A program made the translations under genes and the position numbers. From Vigna angularis (Eukaryota > Streptophyta > Magnoliopsida > Fabales > Fabaceae): a DNA stretch of 64,000 bases. The notes beneath the pieces are model-generated. The model did no database searches. It saw nothing but the letters and a program-made list of their open reading frames with translations, and was not told the origin of the DNA. Every line of letters begins with the position of its first letter. Positions within the stretch are counted from its first letter, which is position 1. Shown piece by piece: positions 1 to 11,060 of this stretch. The DNA lies in assembly GCF_016808095.1 (NCBI RefSeq), contig NC_068974.1:27016825-27080824 (forward strand), given 5' to 3'.

Positions 1-380
1 AAGGTGAGAGTTCACAAAAGAAATCTGCCTCACCCACTCGGTTTAGGTCTTAGGAGCTCTCTAGAAGCGTGCCCTAAGACCAAGGTGAGAGTTCACGAAA
101 GAAATCTGCCTCACCCGCTCGGTTTAGGTCTTAGGAGCTCTCTAGAAGCGTTCCCTAAGACCAAGGTGAGAGTTCATGAAAGAAATCTGCCTCACCCGCT
201 CGGTTTAGGTCTTAGGAGCTCTCTAGAAGCGTGCCCTAAGACCAAGGTGAGAGTTCACGAAAGAAATCTGCCTCACCCGCTCGATTTAGGTCTTAGGAGC
301 TCTCTAGAAGCGTTTCTTAAAACCAAGGTGAGAGTTCATGAAAGAAATCTGCCTCACCCAGTTGAAAAATGTCCCCTGCC
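1..380. repeat. 81-bp tandem repeat, four full copies plus a partial one
   Basis: Copies begin at 1, 82, 163, 244 and 325 and are nearly identical. Each holds two inverted repeats: GGTGAG with CTCACC, and GGTCTTAGG with CCTAAGACC, so each copy could fold into two hairpins. 81 is a multiple of three, so the array reads through as a long repetitive open frame, which I take to be an artefact. The array stops near 352 and is followed by unique sequence. It is probably part of the inside of the minus-strand LTR element whose primer-binding site is at 2346-2362. Confidence 0.85.
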
Positions 381-508
381 GATTGGTTGCTCAAAGTTGG
401 CCAAGTAGTTTGTATAAAGAGTCCTGTTATCTGCACCGAAGAAAAACAACACTAGAATTTCGAACGGTTAGAAAAATGTAACTGGATTTAGTTTGAGTTG
501 AGGCCAGA

Positions 509-1030
509 TGTGACCGCTCGTTCCAAAATGTTGATGCCGAACATCACCGCTCGGGCAAAATGTTGAGGCCGGACGTGACCGCTCGGTCAAAATGTTGAGG
601 ACGGATGTGACCGCTCATGCAAAATGTTGAGGCGAGACGCACGAGCAATTAAGACCGTTCGGCCAAAATGTTGAGGTCGGACGTGACCGCTCGGTCAAAA
701 TGTTGAGGCGAGACGCACGAGCAAGTAAGACCGTTCGGCCAAAATGTTGAGGCCGGACGTGACCGCTCGGGCAAAATGTTGAGGTGAGACGCACGAGCAA
801 GTAAGACCGTTCGGCCAAAATGTTGAGGCCGGACGTGACCGCTCAGTCAAAATGTTGAGGCGAGACGCACGAGCAAGTAAGACCGTTCGGCCAAAATGTT
901 GAGGCCGGACGTGACCGCTTGGTCAAAATGTTGATGCCGGACATCACCGCTCGAGCAAAATGTTGAGGCCGTACGTGACCGCTCGGTCAAAATGTTGAGG
1001 ACGGATGAACGAGCAAGTGAGACCGTTCAG
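509..1030. repeat. Tandem array of GACCGNNCGGTC palindrome units
   Basis: Two alternating units repeat here. One is about 32 bp (gaccgttcggccaaaatgtt plus a short tail). The other is about 44 bp and carries a gacgcacgagcaagtaa tail. Almost every unit opens with the palindromic core GACCGCTCGGTC or GACCGTTCGGCC followed by AAAATGTTGAGG. The palindrome words resemble those in the LTR at 2366-2926 and in the element at 8372-11599. The array most likely belongs to the internal region of the same minus-strand element. Open frames across it are by-products of the repeat. Confidence 0.8.
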
Positions 1031-2365
1031 CCTAAGTTGGTTAACGTTGGTGGTGAGACTCTTTGGCATCGCCGATCGGTTCCAATAAACAAGCCCGATT
1101 CTGGTTACCGAGGGACAACTCTACTCAGGTCAAGGTAACCTCGCATTCGGGTTACTGAGCAAGCGTACGGTCCTATCACCTGCACTTCCGATCTGTACAA
1201 AAGAATAAATGTTGACAATGATTGTATAAACCATCTCCGCTCGGGAGGTGTTAAATAAGAGTTGAGGTGTCTAGCTGAAAATTCCACAAGTAATGAAACT
1301 AGAAAAACTCTTAAAATCGAGTAGCCTTTGAATATATAATAAGAATTGAATCATGTTTGATTTGAAAAGCGTTGATGTTGAAACCGGCCGCCTGGTCCCC
1401 GGTGAACGCCCTGGGGGTTCAGGAGTTGAGCACCTTCACCTTCGCCATCGTAACGCGCTGGAAGGCACTCGGACGATTTCGCCGCTGGGTTTATGGCCCT
1501 GCTCCCGGGTGAGTTGGAAGATCCGGGCGGCATAAACATTCTTCCCTCTCTGGAACCCTTCTCACCGTAACATCTTTATTCCTTTCTGACATTGGAAAAT
1601 GTTAGTACTAGACAGGAAAGTGCCAATTATCCAAAAAATTTGATATATTAGTGGCATGCTTTTTTATTATGCCGTAGATAAGGATTCCATTAATTTTTCT
1701 TCCTAACAACCCTTTAACTGACAAAGTTGTTTACTTTGTTCTCAAAAGTAGTGATTTGCACGACTCCCATAAAGAAGTAATTGTACCACAATGATGGCGG
1801 TAGGCACGTGTTCATAAAATGGAAGAAAAAGTTAATTATATTGAATTTAATTTACTTCTAAAAGAAAGATGTGATATTTTGATTGTAGTTTTTGGAGATT
1901 CTGAAAGGATTTCTCCACATCCTTTTCTCGGTTGCGGTTCCCACATATTCAATAGGGAAACTATGGAGAAGTTGTATGGAGAAGCTAGATTTTAACTGCG
2001 TTGGATCTGAACGGCAGAGAACGTTGATGTCGATCTTTAAATCTGAGAAAATGATGGGTATGCCCTTGGACTCTGTTTGTTCCCGAATGAATCCTTAATA
2101 ACAACATGATATGAAATTAAGATATTGAATTGAATTAGTCAGCCAAGGATAAAATAGAAAATAATTATCAAAATATGTGTATGATTGAGCAAAGCCAAAA
2201 GCTTATAAGTGCATAAACTGGTTAATATTAGTGGCGAGACTCTTTGCCGTCACCGATAGGGCTGATAGATGGACCCGAACGAAATAGTGATTTTGAGACC
2301 AAGTGCTCGTCTGGCTCCTAGTGGCCAAAAGGGGATGTCACTCGGCCCCACGGTGGGCGCCAAAA
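1031..2365 (-). mobile_element. Internal (leader-side) region of a minus-strand LTR element, with primer-binding site
   Basis: The strand-reversed primer-binding site ccccacggtgggcgcca lies at 2346-2362, directly left of the LTR that starts at 2366; read on the minus strand it is TGGCGCCCACCGTGGGG. The sequence to the left is therefore internal. It includes a GC-rich block at 1353-1540 with short frames on both strands that I cannot assign, and a 1892-2098 frame of no recognised family. The phrase gagactctttg recurs at about 1056 and 2236, suggesting internal duplication. No gag or pol domain is visible. The other LTR is not in the window or is lost. Confidence 0.6.
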
Positions 2366-2926
2366 TGTTTCGGCAGGATTTAGAACCCTAATCCAAAACA
2401 TTCAAAGTTGTCTGCTCCGATGTCCAGTTGTGTTGTCTTCTCTCTTCTCCTTGTCCGAGCCGCGGGGGAGGGTGCCTGCAAAAGACACTCCGACGCTCAA
2501 GTCAGTGACTTTGCGTAATAATCTTGTAATCAAGATTTATATATCAGAGCTCTAAGTTTCAGTTCAAGTTAAGTTAACTGTCTTCCTTGCCAGACAAATA
2601 TTTATAAATTATAATGAGCTTACCGTTAGGTCTGACTCATTAACCACCAATGAATGACAACATTAACTGTCAATAAATGCCACTTATTTTCATTAACTCC
2701 CCGACAGTTATTACTATTAATTACCTTAACGGCTGACTTAACCGATCGGTTCACTGACCTGAGAGGTATCATCGGTCGGGCTGATTTAACCGATCGGTTC
2801 ATTGACCTGAGAGGTATCAACGGTCGGGCTGATTTAACCGATCGGTTCATTGACCTGAGAGGTATCATCGGTCGGACGACTCTTCTGCACCCTTACCGTT
2901 CGGTCGGCTATGATCCCATAGTAACA
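2366..2926 (-). mobile_element. LTR of minus-strand Ty3/gypsy-like element, copy 1
   Basis: On the plus strand it runs from TGTTTCGGCAGG to CATAGTAACA, so in the element's own direction it starts TGTTAC and ends GAAACA, next to the primer-binding site. It contains a 48-bp unit three times (about 2731-2875), each with the palindrome ACCGATCGGT. Its U5 part, in reverse, carries the word GAGCGTCGGAGTGTCTTTTG, which is also in the LTRs at 8372 and 11166. Confidence 0.8.
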
Positions 2927-3376
2927 GGCAGGATTTAGAACCCTAATCCAAAACATTTAAAGTTGTCCGCTCCATCATCCAGTTGCGATGTCTTCTCTCT
3001 TCTTCTTGTTCAAGCTGCATGGGAGGGTGCCTGTAAAAGACACTCCGACGCTCAAGTCAGTGACCTCGCATAGGAATCTTGTAATCAAGATATCTATCAG
3101 AGTTCAAAGTTCAGTCAAAAGTTACTTGTCTTCTTTGTCATACAAATATTTATAAATTATAATAAGCTTACCGTCAGGTCTGACTCATTAATCACCCATA
3201 AATGAGATTATTAATTGTCAATAAATGACAATTATTTTCATTAACTCCCCGATAATTATTACTATTGATTACCTTAACGGCTCTTTTACCGATCGGTTCA
3301 CTGACCTGAGAAATATCATCGGTCGGCCGATTCTTCTGCACCTTTACCATTCAGTCGGCTATAAGCCCATAGTAAC
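2927..3376 (-). mobile_element. LTR copy 2, joined head-to-tail to copy 1
   Basis: The sequence restarts at GGCAGGATTTAGAACCC immediately after the end of copy 1 and follows it to the same ending, CCCATAGTAACA. It lacks the first six bases (TGTTTC) and has only one 48-bp palindrome unit instead of three, which accounts for most of the length difference. Copy 2 has many substitutions relative to copy 1, so the two are not a fresh duplication. Confidence 0.8.
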
Positions 3377-4205
3377 ATATATAATGGAACAAAATATAAA
3401 CAATAATAATATACATATTGAAATACATAACGCACAAATATCATATCAGAAAAGATATCTAGCCTAGCAGTTTTTAGAGAATATTTCAATTCAATGTACT
3501 AGGTTTTCGCTTTTCCATAAAACATATCGAAAAATTTATTTCTCATAAAGGAAAAACGGAATAAGAGTTATATATGGAAGACAAAAACAACATTAGTTTG
3601 TTTTGAATAGAGATATATGAGTTCACACATAATTTATTAGTACATATCTCATATTATACTATACTCCTATTGATCTTATTCGGATCTATATTTTGCGGAT
3701 AGGTGGCAAGATCTTTTGCTCCTTTGGAAGTAAAAGATTACTGTCACCAGAAATGGAATGTTTAATGCAGCAAATATGAAACTTCCCAATGTTGAATAAC
3801 TCAGCTGCGTTATACATTCATGAGACGTCAGCCAGATTTACTTGCACATGAATTATTAATGTTAATATTTAATACATTTGTGCACTGACTTGAGTAATTT
3901 ATTGCAATAAAATTACATTAATTATTTTTCACCGAATTATTAATGTTAATATTTAATACATTTCTGCACTGACTTGAGTCATTTACTGGAATAAAAGTAC
4001 ATTAATTATTTTTCACCTAGCTACAAAGACATGCCCCGTCTATCGGTGCAGGATACATTCGTGCTAAGTGTAAAAATATGAATGGATACGTGATTTATTG
4101 AACAGGCTGACTAGGACAATTAATGGCTTTCGATTGGCTGATTTTGAAAGCACGTTTTTACTGTTAATTTTAAACTGCAAAGAAATGGCTGGATGAAGAA
4201 AGTTT
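3377..4205. other. AT-rich intergenic DNA with an 84-bp tandem duplication
   Basis: No gene seen. An 84-bp unit beginning AATTATTAATGTTAATATTT occurs twice in a row, at about 3851-3934 and 3935-4017, with a few differences. The stretch lies just beyond the 3' end of the reticulon gene and must hold its polyadenylation signals, which I did not single out. Confidence 0.6.
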
Positions 4206-7200
4206 CTAGCATTGGTGCTTTTGTTCAGCAACCACCAGTGCATGCCGCGATTCCTCTTGCTCAGGCTCTGCCACCACTACCAATGCCTGATGCTGTTCCT
4301 TCTCTGCCACTTCATCAGCTTCTACATTTTCCATGATATTTTGCCGGAAATATCTGAGTATTACAAGCAATATAAATGCTGCAAAGAAAATTACGTCATA
4401 AGAATCAACTCTCAGTACAATGTTGCCATATGTACATGTCACTTTACATCACCAGACTTTGAGACAGAAATAATCTTTTAAGGTCACTTTCCACTAAGTA
4501 AATATGGAATTTGGATTTTTACCAAGTTTTTTTTGTGTTTTTTCTATTGTGCTTTTAATATAAACTTATGTACACTGATTTTAATGTTTTAAATTATATA
4601 TTTTTTTTAATGTATTAAGATTAGTATATTTTAAAGGCATAACAGAGTAAAACCCAAAATCTCAATAGACAAACTGGACTTGTAAATATGTAAGGAGAAA
4701 AAGTCTGTATTCAGTAAACACTTTTTTTATATTCCAAGTTAGATGAGATTAGCATTAGGCGTTACAATTTTGGAGATTGTTGATGCCTAAAAAGTCAATT
4801 GCCAGACATTTCCGGCAAGACATCATTTTGCAAAAGTCAGTGAACTCATGTCAGACAAATCTAATAAGTTAAAATTACATCAACAAGTAGCTTACTGGAG
4901 AGTTACCTGTGCAAATTCGAGTCTTTATTGTAGATAGATTCCAGAAGGTAACAAGCACCGAAGCGAGCACTTTCTTCTTGTGAGTACAAACACTCCATGT
5001 GTCCAACAATCGCAATTTCAAGCACTCAACTGCATAGCAAAACCTTAGTGTAAAATCCAAATCTGGATCAACCTAAAATGTTGTCAATAAGAAGCTGGAA
5101 TTATACCTCGCTGGTTTATCTGAGTCGAATAACAAGAATAAAGCTTTGGTACACTGAAGCTGACAAAAAATCCTGCTCATGTATGTATACAACAAGTTAG
5201 TAAGATATGCATTAGTAGAACACAAATATAATGCGGAATAGGATAGAGTTCATGATGTTCTCACCAATGGCACAGAGCCTCCACATTGTAATAAGATGAC
5301 CATACTCCGCTCCAAGTAGAAGGAAAGGAGCTACCTGCAACAAAAGAGTTAAAATACAATCTGATGAAAAACTAACGCTCAAAAAGAAATTTTGCAAATA
5401 ATAAGGAAACCAAGATTCTGGTTTAAGAGATTACTCTCAGGGTCATGGACGGTTCTCCTGAAAACAGCTCTCTAGTCTTTGAAAATGCAAAATTTAATGC
5501 AGGAAGAATCAATTTTGCAAGATGTAAAATGTCATCTTCTTTCAGCTTGGCAAAACTCCTTTTCTCAATCTGGTTTCTGAACACATTCACACACAAATTC
5601 CTTAAGTACGTACATCCAAATTCAAAAGAAAAACAAGAGAATTGCTAACCTAAACTTGTGTTACCTTTGGAAAACTGAGTTTGAGAAGAAGGAAACACCC
5701 AACAATAGAATTGCCAATCGCGATATGGCCGAGAAAATGCTGAAATGGGAAGCACGGGAACGTGTCAGACTCTTCTACTAGAGAGACACACAAAAAGAGA
5801 AGAAGCACTCAGAGAGAGAGAAGCTGCAGACCTAACGTTGATTCCTTTAGTGAAGCAAGAAGACAAGAAACAAAGACACCCGAAACCAAACCAAAGGGTC
5901 GATTTCGAAACATCTCTCCACATAATCAAATCAGTGATCAACGCCCCAACACGATCTAGATCAGCCCCATTCTCTTCATCAGCTTCTAAACATCAAACCA
6001 AAGTAAACGCATCAATGCATTTATACTATGTTTCATGATAACATTAAATGAAATCAAATAAACAAAGCAACAAACAAGAGTTAAACTCAGTTAAATTGTT
6101 ACACAAATCTAGCAAACCACCAAATTTTGTAACAAAAAATTTAGCTTCGTGTGTCAGTATATGTTACCTTCAAAAATGCAAAAATCTGTTCCGGTCTCAA
6201 AGAATCATAAAATTCAGTTAAATAACTCATTCCTCATAAAGAACATCCAATTACAGAAAAAAAAAATACATATCTCATAAAACTACCCTCCGAATTTACT
6301 GAAATAAAATATAAAAAATTTAATTAGATTTACAAAACTTGTTACAATTAGAATTTACTTTATGAACTACTAGAGCCAGAAATATTTCCTGCCTTTTACT
6401 GCAGCACTATCTATCTCCTCATCCAAAATGTTAAATAACAAAAGATAAAAGGGAATTTAGTTTATGAAACTTAACATTTCCATAATTATTCAATCATAAT
6501 TATATCAACTACTTTTTTAAGTTGACCTATGATTAGTCTGAAGTAAAAGAAAAATTACATAAATTAAACAAATATCTGTATTGGACATATTTACACATCT
6601 AATGAAAGTTGATATTGTTATCTTACTCATCAATAGAATGTGTGACCACAAGGTAGATTTTACTATCAAACATTTGTCAGATTAATCACCTAAATAAGCT
6701 AAATAGAATTTATGAGCATTCCTAACTAACATTTATAACCTTAAAACCTAATAATTAAGAACACTGCATTTATTCATACTTAGAGATGAAGTTGAAGGTG
6801 GTTGAAAAGGAACCAAGCTAAGCCTCTCCTTCCTGTGTCTCCCGCTGTGCCTCCTCTTCTTCTGTTTCACAGCCTCCTCCACCGGACCTCCCTCCTTCTC
6901 CTCGCGCCTCCACCGCCTCGAGCTCCTAGGCGACGCCGCCATGTTCTTGCACCGGCGCCGCATTCCTGCGGCCTCCGGCGCCTCATCGTCGAACCGCGCT
7001 TTGGATCTCCGCGCGGAAGAAGGGGAAAGAAGGAGAAGCTCCCTGAGCGGAAGAGAGCTCGTCGGAGATCGGAGGAGAGAGAGCGGAGACCGCGACGAAG
7101 GATTGGCCGTGGTGGCCGGCGGTGACTGAACACAGTCGATGGAAATTCGAAGAGGCTCGACCGGAACCGAGTTCTCGTCTCTGCGAACCGAACGCGACGA

Positions 7201-7272
7201 TGACTTGGTTCGAGAGCGGTGGTTGTGGTGGTGGTGGTGGTGGTGGTGATAAGGGGAAGAAAAACAATCCAT
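4206..7272 (-). CDS. Reticulon-like protein, RTNLB17/18/21 type (8 exons, 431 aa)
   Basis: Exons, in transcript order: 7272-6780, 5985-5832, 5739-5665, 5576-5435, 5334-5265, 5172-5107, 5029-4907, 4378-4206. All introns are GT-AG, phases agree at every junction, and the total is 1296 nt. Residues 1-165 are basic and rich in Ser/Pro/Arg, with an eight-histidine run near the start and the family phrase SLPLRELLLLSPS. The reticulon homology domain starts near residue 180 (DLIMWRDVSKSTLWFGFG) and continues through VAPFLLLGAEYGHLITMWRL and the segment ending near residue 387. Four hydrophobic stretches fit the hairpin pairs that bend ER tubules. I chose the ATG at 7272 rather than the in-frame one at 7464 because a minus-strand TATA box lies between them and family proteins start similarly. 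Function is inferred from the family: ER membrane shaping. Exact orthology among RTNLB17, 18 and 21 is not settled. Confidence 0.9.
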
Positions 7273-7397
7273 GAACGTGAATGTGAATTTGAATGTGAAT
7301 TTGAATTTGAGAGAAGTGAGTATTGAATGGTTTAACGAGTGAAGTGTAAATGGTAAATGTAGTAGAGTGGTGCTTGGAGCCGTTGGGAAAAGACGGC

Positions 7398-7405
7398 GTT
7401 TATAG
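7398..7405 (-). promoter_or_regulatory. TATA box of the reticulon-like gene
   Basis: The minus strand reads CTATAAAC, about 125 bp upstream of the chosen ATG at 7272. This predicts a start of transcription near 7370 and a 5' leader of roughly 100 nt. It also argues against the in-frame ATG at 7464, which would lie upstream of the box. Confidence 0.6.
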
Positions 7406-7450
7406 CCGTAACGTTTTTGAAATGTGGCGGTGCAGTTGTAGTGTGGTGGG

Positions 7451-7468
7451 ACCGTTAGGCTCAACGGT
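7451..7468. promoter_or_regulatory. ACCGTT...AACGGT palindrome (Myb/MSA-like sites)
   Basis: ACCGTT at 7451-7456 and AACGGT at 7463-7468 form an inverted pair about 50 bp upstream of the TATA box, with another CCGTT near 7380. AACGG is the core of the M-phase-specific activator element bound by three-repeat Myb proteins. The flanks match that consensus imperfectly, so the role is a guess. Confidence 0.35.
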
Positions 7469-8371
7469 TAATGTTAGAAAAGAGCTAAAAGTCAAAAACG
7501 TGAGTGTGTGGGTTATGGTAACGTTGGAACTTGATTCTTAGTGGAGTGTGACTTGAAAAAGTGATGATGAGATCCTCTTGAGAGTGAGTGAGTGAGTGAG
7601 TTTCCTTTATTATTAAACTACAAAAATTGAATGATGCAAATGTTTCAGAGTACTTCTTCCAAGTTCTTACCAATAGTTGCTTTATTGCAGCTTTTAAGGC
7701 AGATTCAGACAATTAGTTTGAGAAAAAAAAATCCTCCTAAAATTTGTAATATGTAGGAAATAGCTTTTTTTTTTTTTCTAATGGATACAAGTAAGAAAAG
7801 AGTATTTTAATAGACACATATATGAGTGTTATGTATTATAGTAATATTAATTGTTTCAAATATATGTAATTTAGTTAGATTTAAAATAATTTTTAAAATT
7901 TATAATTAATAGTCTAATTTATTTAATTTTTTAATTAAACTTATTTTGTATTAATATTTTATCAGGTAATTTTATTTGAGTTACATTTCAAAATTAATTT
8001 TTTAATGGGTTTTATTTTATAAGGAATTTTTTCTTAAATAGTTCCATTCAAACTAAAAAAATAAATAGGAAATATTTGTGAATTTTTATAAATTTCTGTG
8101 AATAAAAATATTTGTTCGTTTTTTTTTCGTAGATATCCGATACGTAAGGGAAAGGATAATTAGATGGAATATTTCTATATACAAGCTAAGTAAGTACCAA
8201 CGGTGTTGTACGGTAATCCCCATAAACTAATTTTAATTTTTAGAAAAGTTTAATTCATCTTTTGTTTTTTTTTTCTCTTAAAAGATTTTACATCAAAATT
8301 CTTCATAAATAATTGTTGAGTTGAAGCTTTCTTTTTTATAGTTTAAATTTATTTATTTTTGGGAAACTACT
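7469..8371. other. Upstream of reticulon-like gene; AT-rich intergenic
   Basis: Holds a short GTGA microsatellite near 7580-7602 and long AT-rich runs. No gene or recognisable element seen before the LTR element that starts at 8372. Confidence 0.5.
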
Positions 8372-8794
8372 TGTATAGTATAAAATATTAACGGACAACC
8401 AACCAGATATTCAGGTAATCTGTTTATATCTTATTCTGTTTATATTTTATTGGGTTTACATCAACTTAGGATCCATAAGGTAAATTATAAATACAAAGCC
8501 AGGGCCAAAAGTCAGGTACGTTCCACTTACGCATTATTCACTCTACGCTACTCTCAAATACTCAATAGTGATAATCATTCACTAAACATTCAACTAAGAG
8601 CCGAGGCTCCTCAAAATCACACGCCTAACTTGAGCGTCGGAGTATCTTTTGCAGGTACATCCTCCCCCGTGCAGAAGAAGACCGATCGGTTTATGCCAAC
8701 ACCGATCGGCCAATAGCGGGAGTTTGGAAGCGAGCGAGCGGCCCAAACACATCAGCAGGTTAGTCTCTCGGTCCCAAAAATATCTACCGAAACA
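8372..8794 (+). repeat. 5' LTR (423 bp)
   Basis: Begins TGTATAGTATAAAATATT and ends CTACCGAAACA. It lacks 11 bp (around gtggttacaaa) that the other LTR has near its start. Its U5 part carries GAGCGTCGGAGTATCTTTTG. Confidence 0.9.
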
Positions 8795-8797
8795 TTT

Positions 8798-8814
8798 TGG
8801 CGCCCACCGTGGGG
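8798..8814 (+). other. Primer-binding site of the LTR element
   Basis: TGGCGCCCACCGTGGGG begins three bases after the LTR. The same 17 bases occur in reverse at 2346-2362, and a decayed version in reverse lies near 26304-26320. I did not assign the tRNA. Confidence 0.75.
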
Positions 8815-8830
8815 TCGAGCGTCAAACCCA

Positions 8831-8998
8831 ATGATGACCACGAGGAGCATGGATGAACAACAAAGCACCAGAAAGATGATTAGAAACCATAGAGAAACCA
8901 AGACGAGCGTTCGGTCTCGACATCACTATTTCAGATCAACACCAGAAACTTTCGACAAAGTGAAAACTATTTTACGTGAGACGTCATCAACAAGATAA
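8831..8998 (+). pseudogene. Short gag-start remnant (55 codons)
   Basis: An ATG 17 bp after the primer-binding site opens a 55-residue frame starting MMTTRSMDEQQSTRKM that ends in a stop as the sequence turns AT-rich. Position right after the primer-binding site is where gag starts in LTR elements. It is too short for a domain match by eye, so the identity rests on position. Confidence 0.4.
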
Positions 8999-9570
8999 GT
9001 ATTTTTTGAAATATGAATATTTCATAAAATATCTAATTGCTAATAGATATTATAACAACTATTTTATATAGATATTTTAAATATATATAGTATAATCCAT
9101 AATCCATAATATATTATATGATATATGATATATTATATATAATATAGTATATAACTATAAATATAGTTACCTAATTATTATAACCGAAACATTTTCTGGC
9201 ATGATTAAAATAGTCAAAGAAATTGTTATGTGAGAGATAACTATCAATAGCAATATTATAAAATCTCAAGACGGTTTTGATACCCTGTTTATTATCTATG
9301 TGATTTATTCGGTGCAATTCATAATATCTGGTAACCGAATCATTTATTATATGGTTATATACCATAATATATATCATCATGAGAATTTCAGCAATAAACA
9401 TCTTGAAGAAATATATATCAAAATCCACACCATCAACTATGCAAGTGCAGACTAAGATCTAGTCATAAACGGACTTCATGCTTAAAGTATCATGGAATTC
9501 AATTAACGAAGGGGAGGTCTCCTATTGCAAACACTGATTGCCAATTTCGTCAGCAAAGTTCATAATTAAT

Positions 9571-10380
9571 GACCTAGGTCGAAGACCGAGCGGTAAATCC
9601 CCCTCGGAAGAGAGGTAAAACCTTCTCCAAGCCGAACGGTAAAGCCCGTTCCCTAGGAAGCACTCCTAGGTCGAAGACCGAGCGATAAATCCCTCTCGGG
9701 AGAGAGGTAAAGCCCTCACACGAACGGTAAATCCCGTTCACTAGGAAACACTCCTAGCTCAAAGCAGAGGTAAAACCCTCTCAAAGTCGAACGGTAAAGC
9801 CCGTTCCCTAGGAAGCACTCCTAGGTCGAAGACCGAGCGGTAAATCCCCCTCGGAAGAGAGGTAAAACCCTCAGACGAACGGTAAATCCCGTTCACTAGG
9901 AAACACTCCTAGCTCAAAGCAGAGGTAAAACTCTCTCAAAGCCGAACGGTAAAGCCCGTTCCCTAGGAAGCACTCCTAGGTCGAAGACCGAGCGGTAAAT
10001 CCCCCTCGGAAGAGAGGTAAAACCCTCTCCAAGCCGAACGGTAAAGCTCGTTCCCTAGGAAGTACTCCTAGGTCGAAGACCGAGCGGTAAATCCCTCTCG
10101 GGAGAAAGGTAAAGCCCTCAGACGAACGGTAAATCCCGTTCACTAGGAAACACTCCTAGCTCAAAGCAGAGGTAAAACCCTCTCAAAGCCAAACGGTAAA
10201 GCCCGTTCCCTAGGAAGCACTCATAGGTCGAAGACCGAGCGGTAAATCCCCCTCGGAAGAGAGGTAAAACCCTCAGACGAACGGTAAATCCCGTTCACTA
10301 AGAAACACTCCTAGCTTAAAGCAGAGGTAAAACCCTCTCAAAGCCGAACGGTAAAGCCCGTTCCCTAGGAAGCACTCCTA
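9571..10380. repeat. Higher-order tandem array (about 92 + 155 + 155 bp units)
   Basis: The phrase taggtcgaagaccgagcg and close variants recur near 9573, 9667, 9820, 9977, 10068, 10222 and 10377. Spacings are about 94, 153, 157, 91, 154 and 155, so a short-long-long set of about 400 bp occurs twice. Each subunit holds small inverted repeats of the form CGAGNGGTAAA...CCCNCTCG, or GAACGGTAAA...CCCGTTC. Confidence 0.8.
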
Positions 10381-11060
10381 AGTCGAAGACCGAGCGGTAA
10401 ATCCCGCTTGGTTAATGTCGAAGGTCGAGAGGTAAAACCCTCTCGACAAATGTCGAAGACCGAGAGGTAAATTCCTCTCGGTTCCTGTTGAAGGACGAGC
10501 GGTAAATCCCGCTCGGTTTATGTCGAAGGTCGAGAGGTAAAACCCTCTCGATAAATGTCGAAGACCGAGAGGTAAATTCCTCTCGGTTCCTGTTGAAGGA
10601 CGAGCGGTAAATCCCGCTCGGTTAATGTCGAAGGTCGATAGGTAAAACCCTCTCGACAAATGTCGAAGGCCGAGAGGTAAATTCCTCTCGGTTCCTGTTG
10701 AAGGACGAGCGGTAAATCCCGCTCGGTTAATGTCGAAGGTCGAGAGGTAAAACCCTCTCGACAAATGTCGAAGACCGAGAGGTAAATTCCTCTCGGTTCC
10801 TGTGGAAGGACGAGCGGTAAATCCCGCTCGGTTTATGTCGAAGGTCGAGAGGTAAAACCCTCTCGATAAATGTCGAAGACCGAGAGGTAAATTCCTCTCG
10901 GTTCCTGTTGAAGGACGAGCGGTAAATCTCCCTCAGTTTATGTCGAAGGTCGAGAGGTAAAACCCTCTCGATAAAAGTCGAAGACCGAGAGGTAAATTCT
11001 TCTCGGTTCCTGTTGAAGGACGAGCGGTAAATCCCGCTCGATTATTGTTGAAGGTCGAGC
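10381..11060. repeat. 35-bp palindromic repeat in 105-bp higher-order units
   Basis: The basic unit is 35 bp: a spacer such as atgtcgaag, then an arm (TCGAGAGG, CCGAGAGG or CGAGCGG), the loop TAAA, and the matching arm (CCTCTCGA, CCTCTCGG or CCGCTCG). Three variants alternate in order, making a 105-bp period repeated about six times. Arms vary together so pairing is kept. Open frames over it reflect 105 being divisible by three. Confidence 0.85.

Noticed and set aside
4..408. 134-codon repetitive open frame
   Set aside because: It is the translation of the 81-bp tandem array; 81 is divisible by three so the frame stays open by chance.
2654..2938. 94-codon frame with a 16-residue repeat
   Set aside because: Translation of the 48-bp palindrome units in the LTR.
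6802..7125. Arg-rich plus-strand frame
   Set aside because: Antisense of the basic N-terminal exon of the reticulon-like gene.
7273..7464. 64-codon N-terminal extension of the reticulon-like protein
   Set aside because: It would begin upstream of the TATA box and does not look like family N-termini.
10378..10764. 128-codon minus-strand frame with a 35-residue repeat
   Set aside because: Produced by the 105-bp palindromic repeat; no protein family resemblance.
9600..11060. Possible CRISPR-like or tRNA-like hairpin array
   Set aside because: The spacers are themselves repeats and the setting is a plant LTR element; no such system is expected.
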